Assembly: GCF_938036805.1 (NCBI RefSeq)
Contig: NZ_CALHWC010000188.1
Span: 1-9,075, forward strand
From: an uncultured Streptococcus sp.
GTDB lineage: Bacteria; Bacillota; Bacilli; Lactobacillales; Streptococcaceae
Length of the DNA stretch: 9,075 bases
Direction: 5' to 3'
Shown here piece after piece: positions 1 through 5,674 of this stretch; the stretch's first letter is position 1, and the number at the start of each line of letters is the position of its first letter. Position numbers and translations under genes: made by a program. The notes beneath the pieces are model-generated. The model searched no databases. It was not told where the DNA came from and saw only the letters and a list, made by a program, of their open reading frames with translations.

Positions 1-50
1 AAGCAGAATTCTGATTACCAGAAAACTAGTTTTGTTCGCTTTTTATATTT

Positions 51-82
51 GAGGTTGGACTTTTGTCCCAAACTCCTTTTTT
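51..82 (+). terminator. Rho-independent terminator of an off-window upstream gene
   Basis: GAGGTTGGAC (51-60) and GTCCCAAACTC (65-75) form an imperfect hairpin with a TTTT loop, one bulged C and one mismatch. It is followed by C then six T (77-82). The T run lies only on the plus-strand side, so it should end a plus-strand transcript entering from the left. The GTTGGAC/GTCCCAA core resembles hairpin terminators that recur between streptococcal genes (from memory, not searched). The rest of 1-207 shows no convincing gene. Confidence 0.65.
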
Positions 83-207
83 GAATTTATAACTTCGCTT
101 GAGGCTAAGAATATTTATGAACTTGAAACTTTATACCGAAGGATCCAGCATTTATAAAGGAAAATCGAGGAATAATGCATAGCAAGCGAATAGGCAAGCT
201 TAGTTTT

Positions 208-1170
208 TTATCCTTCTATATAATCTCTTAATGCTTGACCGCTTAGGCCGACATTGAGGGCAATCAGTAGCTTGATGCGAGCCTTCGGTGCATTGAGCTC
301 TTTGACAAACATGATTCCGACTTGGTGCAGTTTGACACCACCGCCTTCATAGGCGTAGACAGGCTCAGCAATGCCGTTGAAACAGCGTGAAACGAGAGCG
401 ATGGGGAGACCAGCTTCTACCATCTCTGTTAATTTTTCCGCAGTTTCTTTTGGCAGATTGCCTGCGCCAAAGGCTTCGATGATGAGGCCGTCTAGCTTTT
501 GCCAATCCAGCATATCAAGCAGTTCTGTTTTCATACCGGCATAGGCTGGAATGATGGGAACTAGTCCTGAAATACTAGTCAGATCAAAGCGGACGCGAGG
601 TTCTGCTGTTTTGAAATAGAGAATTTCGTGTTTCATGACCAGGCCTAGAGGACCGTGCGTCGGAGTTTGAAAGGTGCTGACGTTGGTGGTGTGGGTTTTA
701 GTGACATATTTGGCAGCATGGACTTCGTCATTCATGACGACGAGAACGCCCTTGCCTCGACTCTTCTCGTCACTGGCTACCCGTAAGGCAGTCAGGTAGT
801 TATAAACTCCGTCACTACCGAGTTCATTTGAGCTTCTCATAGCTCCGGTCAAAACGACAGGGATGTCAGGCAGGTCCATGGTATCAAGGAAGTAGGCCGT
901 TTCCTCCAGAGTATCGGTTCCGTGGGTAATGACAACACCGTCGTATTGGTCAGCGTCAGCTTTGATTTTTTGGTAGAGTTCGAGCATGTGTTGGGGAGTG
1001 ATGTGAGGGCTGGGAACGTTGAAGAAATCAACGACCGTTACTTCAATACCATCTAAGGGAACTGCCACATGGTTCATGGGATTGTCTTGGCTGCTATTGA
1101 CAGCACCGCTTCCGTCAGCCTGCATGGAAATGGTGCCACCAGTATGTAAAACTAAAATCTGCTTATTCAT
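208..1170 (-). CDS. ansA: L-asparaginase, cytoplasmic (type I-like)
   Basis: Hydrolyses L-asparagine to aspartate and ammonia. The 320-residue protein has the full asparaginase/glutaminase layout. TGGTIS near the N-terminus supplies the first catalytic threonine (T13). HGTDTLEET carries the second Thr-Asp pair (T85, D86), and K158 in VTKTHTTN fits the conserved active-site lysine. LTGAMR (108-112) and the C-terminal small domain are present. There is no signal peptide, so it should act in the cytoplasm. The ATG at 1170 is preceded by GGAG (minus strand, plus coordinates 1181-1184) eight or so bases away, which supports this start. It is divergent from the HAD gene and appears to be a single-gene transcript; I saw no clear terminator after its stop. 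The family assignment is firm. The ansA symbol follows Bacillus usage and is less certain. Confidence 0.93.
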   Translation of the reverse strand: MNKQILVLHTGGTISMQADGSGAVNSSQDNPMNHVAVPLDGIEVTVVDFFNVPSPHITPQHMLELYQKIKADADQYDGVVITHGTDTLEETAYFLDTMDLPDIPVVLTGAMRSSNELGSDGVYNYLTALRVASDEKSRGKGVLVVMNDEVHAAKYVTKTHTTNVSTFQTPTHGPLGLVMKHEILYFKTAEPRVRFDLTSISGLVPIIPAYAGMKTELLDMLDWQKLDGLIIEAFGAGNLPKETAEKLTEMVEAGLPIALVSRCFNGIAEPVYAYEGGGVKLHQVGIMFVKELNAPKARIKLLIALNVGLSGQALRDYIEG

Positions 1171-1192
1171 AGATGTGCTTCTCCGTGAATTG

Positions 1193-1201
1193 TGTTATAA
1201 T
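1193..1201 (+). promoter_or_regulatory. Extended -10 promoter of the HAD-MazG gene
   Basis: TGTTATAAT reads as TG-N-TATAAT, a perfect extended -10 element. No good -35 is visible 17 bp upstream, which is tolerated by extended -10 promoters. The start of transcription would fall near 1208, giving a leader of about 17 nt before the ATG at 1225. Confidence 0.6.
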
Positions 1202-1203
1202 TT

Positions 1204-1212
1204 ATTGTATCA
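1204..1212 (-). promoter_or_regulatory. Extended -10 promoter of the asparaginase gene
   Basis: On the minus strand this reads TGATACAAT, i.e. TG-N-TACAAT, an extended -10 with one change from TATAAT. Transcription would start near 1197, about 27 nt before the asparaginase ATG. It faces the plus-strand -10 at 1196-1201 with only 2 bp between the two hexamers. Confidence 0.5.
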
Positions 1213-1224
1213 TAAAAGGAAAGA

Positions 1225-2643
1225 ATGAGAAAATCAATGGAAATAAAAGCTGTCTTTTTTGATATAGATGGAACCTTGATTAATGACAGTCGAACCGTCT
1301 TGAAATCGACAGAGGCCGCCATTAAGAGTTTGCAAGAACAAGGGATTTTGGTCGGTTTAGCGACAGGCCGCGGCCCCTTCTTTGTCAAGCCTTTTATGGA
1401 TAAGCTGGATTTAGACTTTGCTGTCACCTACAATGGTCAGTATATTTTTTCAAAAGATAGGGTTATTTCTGCTACACCGATTGATAAGCAGAGCCTGCGT
1501 GATTTGATCGCCTATGCCAAGAAGCACCGGAAAGAGATTTCCTTGGGGACGGAACAGGCCATGCAAGGTTCAAAAATTATGACCTTTGGTATGAGTTCTT
1601 TTTCTCAGTGGGCAACCCAGTTTATCCCTAGGAGCATGACTCGGACGGTGAGCCACGGTTTTAACAAGATTGTGAGCAAGGCCTTGCCTCAGCATGAAGA
1701 AGACCTGCTGAAATTGATTCAAGAGCCTATCTATCAAGTCCTGATTTTGGCGGATCCGGCTGAGAGTGAAAAAATTGAAGCGGATTTTCCCCATTTGAAA
1801 TTTACTCGTTCGAGCCCCTATGCAGCGGACATTATCAATCAAGGGATGTCCAAGCTGGAGGGGATTCGTCTAGTTGGTCAAGAATACGGCTTTGATATCC
1901 ATCAGGTCATGGCCTTCGGCGACTCTGACAACGACTTGGAAATGCTATCGGGAGTTGGCTTGTCTATTGCTATGGGAAATGGCACCAGCTCTGTCAAGGA
2001 AGTAGCCAAGCATACGACTAGCAGCAATAGTCAAGATGGGATCCATCGAGCGCTGGAACATTTCGGTATTTTGGCCAGCGAGAAAGTCTTTGTGTCCCGT
2101 GATCACCATTTCAATAAGGTCAAGACTTTCCATGGTGTCATGGATGAGTCTACGCAGGAAGAACCCATCGCTTGGACACCAGAGGAAGCTCGGCATCGTG
2201 CTGACTTCAAGTTGGAAGAGTTGGTTGAATTTCTTAGAGCTGCCAGCTCTTCAGAGGAAGAATTTGACCAGTCGATGGTTAGAATGCACGAAGCTTTAGA
2301 TAAAGCTGCTGTCAAGGTTCGTAGCAAGAACAAGGCAGAAATTTCTTTAGTTGGTCAAGTGGATGCTCTGATCGATACGCTCTACTTTACTTACGGTAGC
2401 TTTGTCTTGATGGGAGTCGATCCCGAGCGGATTTTTGATATTGTCCATCAGGCCAATATGGGGAAAATTTTCCCAGATGGAAAAGCGCATTTTGATCCCG
2501 TGACTCATAAAATCCTAAAACCAGATGACTGGGAAGAGAAATATGCGCCAGAACCAGCGATCGAACGGGAGTTGGAACGCCAGATTCAGGCCTATCAGCG
2601 CAATGTGGAAAAGACGCAAAAAGAAACAAAAGACGAAGAGTAG
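1225..2643 (+). CDS. Cof-type HAD hydrolase fused to a MazG-like NTP pyrophosphohydrolase domain
   Basis: A two-domain protein of 472 residues. Residues ~6-285 form a HAD-IIB (Cof) phosphatase with all four motifs: FFDIDGTL (nucleophile D13, acid/base D15), LATGRG (T47), K210 in GMSKLEGI, and GDSDND (232-237, Mg binding). Residues ~320-440 resemble the all-alpha MazG/phosphoribosyl-ATP pyrophosphohydrolase fold, with EELVE at 331-335, a DALID pair at 380-384, then ANMGKIFPDGK and a KILKPDDW segment typical of that family. The natural substrate cannot be read from sequence. A joined phosphatase plus NTP pyrophosphatase suggests removal of unwanted or damaged nucleotides (inference). The tail after 440 is charged and probably helical. 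ATG 1225 follows AAGGA closely (about 4 nt); the ATG at 1237 (MEIKAVFF) is a possible alternative start with worse ribosome-site spacing. Confidence 0.88.
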   Translation: MRKSMEIKAVFFDIDGTLINDSRTVLKSTEAAIKSLQEQGILVGLATGRGPFFVKPFMDKLDLDFAVTYNGQYIFSKDRVISATPIDKQSLRDLIAYAKKHRKEISLGTEQAMQGSKIMTFGMSSFSQWATQFIPRSMTRTVSHGFNKIVSKALPQHEEDLLKLIQEPIYQVLILADPAESEKIEADFPHLKFTRSSPYAADIINQGMSKLEGIRLVGQEYGFDIHQVMAFGDSDNDLEMLSGVGLSIAMGNGTSSVKEVAKHTTSSNSQDGIHRALEHFGILASEKVFVSRDHHFNKVKTFHGVMDESTQEEPIAWTPEEARHRADFKLEELVEFLRAASSSEEEFDQSMVRMHEALDKAAVKVRSKNKAEISLVGQVDALIDTLYFTYGSFVLMGVDPERIFDIVHQANMGKIFPDGKAHFDPVTHKILKPDDWEEKYAPEPAIERELERQIQAYQRNVEKTQKETKDEE

Positions 2644-2697
2644 TGACTCTTCATCAGCAGAATTTTTATTTTACGATACTCAATCGAATTATTTTAC

Positions 2698-2820
2698 GGA
2701 GGTACCTCATGTTATCAAGAGTTGAAAAATTTGAAGCAGCCTTGGCTCAGACAGAGTGTGATGCTGTCCTAGTAACCAATCTGAAGAATATTTACTATCT
2801 GACTGGTTTCAGCGGGACAG
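2698..2820 (+). repeat. Upstream copy of a 123-bp direct repeat (pepP ribosome site and first 37 codons)
   Basis: Matches 3950-4072 with 120 of 123 bases identical. It begins exactly at the ribosome site GGAGGTACCTC and stops at GGGACAG inside codon 38 of pepP. The three differences (2756, 2759, 2798) are all third-position and silent. Upstream of the repeat the two copies diverge, although TTATTTTAC against TTATTTCAT hints at older shared sequence. Confidence 0.95.
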
Positions 2821-2846
2821 CCAGCGACCACTTTATTGGGTGGTGA
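2709..2846 (+). pseudogene. Truncated pepP start fused out of frame to uvrA sequence
   Basis: The first 37 residues equal the N-terminus of the intact PepP at 3961 (MLSRVEKFEA... to GFSGT). Reading then enters uvrA DNA in the wrong frame, adds eight unrelated residues (ASDHFIGW) and stops at TGA 2844-2846, giving a 45-residue peptide. The whole metal-binding catalytic domain is missing, so it cannot be a peptidase. It keeps a good ribosome site (GGAGG, 2698-2702) and lies 65 bp after the HAD stop, so it could still be translated from HAD read-through. It is best read as rearrangement debris. Confidence 0.9.
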
Positions 2847-3170
2847 AGCCCAGTGGATGAAGCTGGCTCGTGAGCTCCACAAGAGATCGACCGGAAGTCT
2901 CTCTATATTTTGGATGAACCGACAACAGATCTGCATACAGAGGACATTTCTCGTCTGCTAAAAGTTCTGGATCGTTTCGTTGATGATGGAAATAGTGTCT
3001 TAGTTATTGAGCACAATATAGATGTTATCAAGACAGTTGACCATATCATTGACTTGGGACCGAAAGGCGGTGTCGGTGGTGGAACCATCATTGCGACGGG
3101 TACACCAGAAAAAGTCGCAGCCAACCCAGCCAGCTATACCGCCCAGTATTTGAAAGGTAAGCTAAATTAA
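2821..3170 (+). pseudogene. uvrA: 3' remnant of uvrA (excision nuclease subunit A), frameshifted
   Basis: About 116 codons of the C-terminal ATPase half of UvrA remain out of roughly 940. In frame from 2821 it reads PATTLLGGEAQWMKLA, the ABC signature region, where the family has LSGGE and normally QR rather than QW. One base is missing near 2893-2897 (family: STGKSLY), shifting the frame; the rest reads LDEPTTDLHTEDI on to the C-terminus YLKGKLN and TAA at 3168-3170. The D in TTDLH replaces the near-invariant G of TTGLH. Walker A, the zinc modules and the N-terminal ATPase are absent. Signature and D-loop damage plus the frameshift show that it is not functional. UvrA normally detects DNA lesions with UvrB in nucleotide excision repair. 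In many streptococci uvrA lies directly before pepP, so this may be the original locus. Confidence 0.92.
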
Positions 3171-3330
3171 TTTAAGAGTAAAAACGATTTTAGTACAATC
3201 TTATAACTCATTAAATTTAGATATTAAATCTCAATTACTAGTCTTTATTGAAGTTATAATATATATTTCACAAACTAACAATAAGTGTTGCTAATATTTG
3301 TGTGAATTAGAATTAAAAGTGGTATAAATA

Positions 3331-3365
3331 AAAACGGCCTAAATCCAAAAGATGAAGGTCGTTTT
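3331..3365 (-). terminator. Terminator of the 3404-3628 gene, possibly bidirectional
   Basis: AAAACGGCCT (3331-3340) pairs with AGGTCGTTTT (3356-3365) over ten positions with one G-U pair around a 15-nt loop. On the minus strand the stem is followed by TTTTTATTTAT, a good T tract 40 bp after the minus-strand stop. On the plus strand the stem ends in TTTT, so it could also stop transcripts from the uvrA remnant. Confidence 0.75.
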
Positions 3366-3403
3366 ATTAAACTAAACAATAGGTATAGAATACAGCGATC
3401 AGA

Positions 3404-3628
3404 CTAATCAACTTCGACTATTTCATAAGAAACAGCCTGCTCTGCTTCCTCGTCAGGGTATTCAAAGGGATCTGATAAATGCAAAACCTCAGCTCCCACG
3501 CTCATGTTGTTTTCAAATTCAGAAATAGCATATCGTGCGTCGTCCTCTGTATCAAAGTAATTTCCAAAGTTGTCTTCCTCTACAATTTCACCATCTTCAA
3601 AATATGCAAGTAATTTGTATTTTGGCAT
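3404..3628 (-). CDS. Small acidic protein of unknown function
   Basis: A 74-residue protein that I do not recognise. It starts MPKYKLLAYFEDGE and carries 22 Asp/Glu against three Lys/Arg, so it should be strongly acidic and soluble. There is no signal peptide or membrane segment. The pattern of short alternating strands (YKLLAYF, VSYEIVEV) around a central acidic helix (DTEDDARYAISEFEN) suggests a small alpha/beta fold; this is inference. The start is well supported: AAGGAGA (minus strand, plus coordinates 3634-3640) lies five bases before the ATG. It has its own likely promoter and a terminator, and runs against its neighbours between the uvrA remnant and pepP. That signal set argues for a real expressed gene despite its size. 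Confidence 0.75.
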   Translation of the reverse strand: MPKYKLLAYFEDGEIVEEDNFGNYFDTEDDARYAISEFENNMSVGAEVLHLSDPFEYPDEEAEQAVSYEIVEVD

Positions 3629-3652
3629 AGCAATCTCCTTTGTTTATAGATA

Positions 3653-3682
3653 ATATTAACGTAATAATACTATTATTCGCAA
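3653..3682 (-). promoter_or_regulatory. Likely promoter of the small acidic gene, with overlapping palindrome
   Basis: On the minus strand TTGCGA (3682-3677) is followed after 18 bp by TAATAT (3658-3653), a reasonable -35/-10 pair about 25 bp from the start codon. The spacer contains a perfect 7+7 inverted repeat AATAATA-C-TATTATT (3663-3677), which could be an operator or simply AT-rich promoter DNA. Confidence 0.4.
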
Positions 3683-3837
3683 GTTTTGTCAATTCTTTTT
3701 GGATGAAACTGACACTATCGTAATTGATTCATCAATAAATCAGAGGGGATTACAGCATATTATTGTTTTTATAGGTAAATTTAGAGAATAGTATTTATCA
3801 AGATTTTCAACAGATTCTTAGAAGACTCACAAATTAC

Positions 3838-3871
3838 AAGGAGGTGTTTTAAAATGTGTTATTTTACTTAG
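3838..3871 (+). other. Five-codon reading frame with a perfect Shine-Dalgarno
   Basis: AAGGAGGTG (3838-3846) is a full anti-16S match placed seven bases before ATG 3854. The frame is only MCYFT followed by TAG (3869-3871). It lies 89 bp before the pepP ATG and upstream of the pepP -10. It may be a leader peptide, or the orphan start of a gene whose body was deleted. I cannot tell which. Confidence 0.4.
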
Positions 3872-3923
3872 TGATAGAACTTAAATATTGTCTAATTTAA
3901 ATTTTTCTCTTTTCTTGGTTTTT

Positions 3924-3932
3924 TGATATAAT
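3924..3932 (+). promoter_or_regulatory. Extended -10 promoter of pepP
   Basis: TGATATAAT fits TG-N-TATAAT exactly, 28 bp before the pepP ATG. The -35 region (TTTCTC at 17 bp) is poor, as is common for extended -10 promoters. Transcription should start near 3939, giving a short leader that contains the GGAGG ribosome site at 3950. The truncated upstream pepP copy lacks this element. Confidence 0.65.
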
Positions 3933-3949
3933 AAACGTAGTTATTTCAT

Positions 3950-4072
3950 GGAGGTACCTCATGTTATCAAGAGTTGAAAAATTTGAAGCAGCCTTGGCTC
4001 AGACAGAATGCGATGCTGTCCTAGTAACCAATCTGAAGAATATTTACTACCTGACTGGTTTCAGCGGGACAG
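3950..4072 (+). repeat. Downstream copy of the 123-bp direct repeat (within intact pepP)
   Basis: Same unit as 2698-2820 (three silent differences), here in its native setting as the ribosome site and first 37 codons of the complete pepP gene. The 1252-bp distance between copies makes the intervening DNA a potential substrate for deletion or for misassembly. Confidence 0.95.
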
Positions 4073-5022
4073 AAGCGACAGTTTTCATCAGCAAGTCGCG
4101 TCGGATTTTCCTGACGGATTCTCGTTATACCTTGATTGCTAAGGGCGTGGTTGAGGGCTTTGATATTGTTGAAACGCGGGATGCGGTTGGTGAAATTGCT
4201 AAAATCATTGCGGACGACAAGCTGCAAAAGATCGGTTTTGATGATGAGATTTCCTATGCTTACTTTAAAATGCTGGAAAGTGTTTTTGCTGGTCATGAGC
4301 TGGTGCCGATGACAGGTTTTATTGAAAAGTTGCGCATGATCAAGGATGAGCAAGAAATCGCGACCATTCGCAAGGCCTGCCAGATTTCTGACCAAGCCTT
4401 CTTAGACGTGCTGGACTTTATTAAGCCAGGTCAGACGACAGAGCTGGCTGTTATGAACTTTTTGGATGCCCGCATGCGCCAGTTAGGTGCTTCAGGAGCC
4501 TCCTTTGACTTTATCATCGCTTCGGGCTACCGCTCTGCTATGCCACATGGCGTGGCTAGTGACAAGGTCATTCAAAATGGTGAAACCCTGACCATGGACT
4601 TTGGCTGCTACTACAATCACTATGTCAGCGATATGACACGGACTGTTCATGTGGGGCAGGTGACAGATGAAGAGCGGGAGATTTATGACATTGTCCTGCG
4701 TAGTAATCAAGCTTTGATAGAAGCGGCTAAAGCTGGACTCAGCTGTATTGATTTTGACCGGATTCCACGCCAGATCATCAACGATGCAGGCTACGGCCCT
4801 TACTTTAGCCATGGGATTGGTCACGGGATTGGTCTGGATATCCATGAGATTCCTTACTTTGGCAAGTCAGAAGAACCGATCAAGGCTGGTATGGTTCTGA
4901 CCGATGAACCGGGTATCTATCTGGATGGCAAATATGGCGTTCGGATCGAAGATGACCTTCTGATCACAGAAACTGGTTGTGAGGTCTTGACCCTTGCTCC
5001 AAAAGAATTGATTGTGATTTGA
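3961..5022 (+). CDS. pepP: Xaa-Pro aminopeptidase/dipeptidase, M24 family metallopeptidase
   Basis: A cytoplasmic peptidase that removes N-terminal residues preceding proline, helping to recycle proline-containing peptides. The 353 residues match the compact Firmicute form: an N-terminal creatinase-like domain (1-~125) and a pita-bread catalytic domain (~130-353). The five metal ligands are all visible: D213 in TMDFG, D224 in VSDMTRT, H288 in HGIGHGIG, E316 in TDEPGIY and E330 in RIEDD. H195 (AMPHG) fits the conserved catalytic-site histidine. ATG 3961 follows GGAGG by seven bases (3950-3954). It has its own extended -10 promoter, and the -35 of efp overlaps its stop codon. PepP and PepQ names are used interchangeably for this streptococcal protein; the family is certain, the exact substrate preference is not. 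Confidence 0.93.
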   Translation: MLSRVEKFEAALAQTECDAVLVTNLKNIYYLTGFSGTEATVFISKSRRIFLTDSRYTLIAKGVVEGFDIVETRDAVGEIAKIIADDKLQKIGFDDEISYAYFKMLESVFAGHELVPMTGFIEKLRMIKDEQEIATIRKACQISDQAFLDVLDFIKPGQTTELAVMNFLDARMRQLGASGASFDFIIASGYRSAMPHGVASDKVIQNGETLTMDFGCYYNHYVSDMTRTVHVGQVTDEEREIYDIVLRSNQALIEAAKAGLSCIDFDRIPRQIINDAGYGPYFSHGIGHGIGLDIHEIPYFGKSEEPIKAGMVLTDEPGIYLDGKYGVRIEDDLLITETGCEVLTLAPKELIVI

Positions 5023-5047
5023 GAATTATCAAGCTTTATGGTAGAAT
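5019..5047 (+). promoter_or_regulatory. Promoter of efp
   Basis: TTGAGA (5019-5024), a 17-bp spacer and TAGAAT (5042-5047), with TG at 5039-5040 making an extended -10. The -35 overlaps the pepP TGA stop (5020-5022). The predicted start near 5054 leaves a leader of about 30 nt with AAAGAGG before the efp ATG. Confidence 0.7.
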
Positions 5048-5083
5048 AAAGAGTAAATTATTTATTAAAGAGGTAAAAAACAA

Positions 5084-5644
5084 ATGATTGAAGCAAGCAA
5101 GCTGAAAGCTGGAATGACTTTTGAAACTGCTGATGGTAAATTGATCCGTGTCTTGGAAGCAAGCCACCACAAACCAGGTAAGGGAAATACTATCATGCGT
5201 ATGAAATTGCGTGATGTTCGTACTGGTTCTACATTTGAGACTAGCTACCGTCCAGAAGAAAAATTTGAACAAGCTATCATCGAAACAGTACCAGCGCAAT
5301 ACTTGTACCAAATGGATGGCACTGCTTATTTCATGAATACTGAGACTTATGACCAATACGAAATCCCAGTAGTCAATGTAGAGGAAGAATTGAAATACAT
5401 CCTTGAAAACTCAGACGTGAAAATCCAATTCTACGGATCAGAAGTGATCGGTGTGACAGTACCTACAACTGTTGAATTGGTGGTAACAGAAACACAACCA
5501 TCTATCAAGGGTGCTACTGTAACAGGTTCTGGTAAGCCAGCAACTCTTGAAACAGGTCTTGTTGTCAACGTGCCAGACTTCATCGAAGTTGGACAAAAAC
5601 TGGTCATCAATACAGCAGAAGGAACTTACGTTTCTCGTGCGTAA
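5084..5644 (+). CDS. efp: Translation elongation factor P
   Basis: EF-P binds stalled ribosomes between the P and E sites and promotes peptide bonds within proline runs. The protein has the standard 186-residue, three-domain length: an N-terminal KOW-like domain (1-~62), an OB domain (~66-128) and a C-terminal OB domain (~130-186) ending in the family signature GLVVNVPDFIEVG. The tip of the domain I loop reads HHKPGKGN, with K33 at the site that is modified in many bacteria. No modification enzyme is seen in this window. The start follows AAAGAGG (5067-5073) by ten bases. Codon use looks highly biased (GAA, AAA, CCA, GGT), as expected for an abundant translation factor. It lies between pepP and the Asp23-family gene, and 30 bp separate it from the latter with no terminator, so the downstream pair is probably co-transcribed. 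Confidence 0.97.
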   Translation: MIEASKLKAGMTFETADGKLIRVLEASHHKPGKGNTIMRMKLRDVRTGSTFETSYRPEEKFEQAIIETVPAQYLYQMDGTAYFMNTETYDQYEIPVVNVEEELKYILENSDVKIQFYGSEVIGVTVPTTVELVVTETQPSIKGATVTGSGKPATLETGLVVNVPDFIEVGQKLVINTAEGTYVSRA

Positions 5645-5674
5645 TCTTAATCTTTCAGATAGAAAGGAATTCTT

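Larger units (their letters stand above)
3629..3960. other. 332-bp spacer between the small acidic gene and pepP
   Basis: An AT-rich divergent intergenic region. It holds the likely promoter and an AT palindrome for the minus-strand gene (3653-3682), an inverted repeat ATTGAT-TC-ATCAAT (3723-3736), a five-codon reading frame with a perfect ribosome site (3838-3871) and the pepP promoter (3924-3932). Apart from that five-codon frame I see no gene in it. Confidence 0.6.

Noticed and set aside
4..33. Palindromes CAGAATTCTG (4-13) and AAAACTAGTTTT (22-33)
   Set aside because: Short AT-rich palindromes at the window edge without a nearby gene start; no evidence of an operator.
175..231. Plus-strand 18-codon frame (MHSKRIGKLSFLSFYIIS) with GAGGA upstream
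   Set aside because: It overlaps the 3' end of the asparaginase gene in antisense, is very short, and resembles no known peptide; probably chance.
2910..3170. An 86-residue protein starting at TTG 2910 (MDEPTTDLHTEDI...)
   Set aside because: It is the post-frameshift tail of the uvrA remnant; the TTG is the Leu codon of LDEP, there is no ribosome site, and an isolated Walker B segment would not function.
3255..3260. TATAAT as a plus-strand promoter after the uvrA remnant
   Set aside because: There is no -35 or extended -10, it lies in very AT-rich DNA, and no plus-strand gene follows before the terminator at 3331.
2698..4072. Composite transposon or integrated element bounded by the 123-bp repeats
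   Set aside because: The repeats are pieces of pepP, not mobile ends; no transposase or integrase lies between them.
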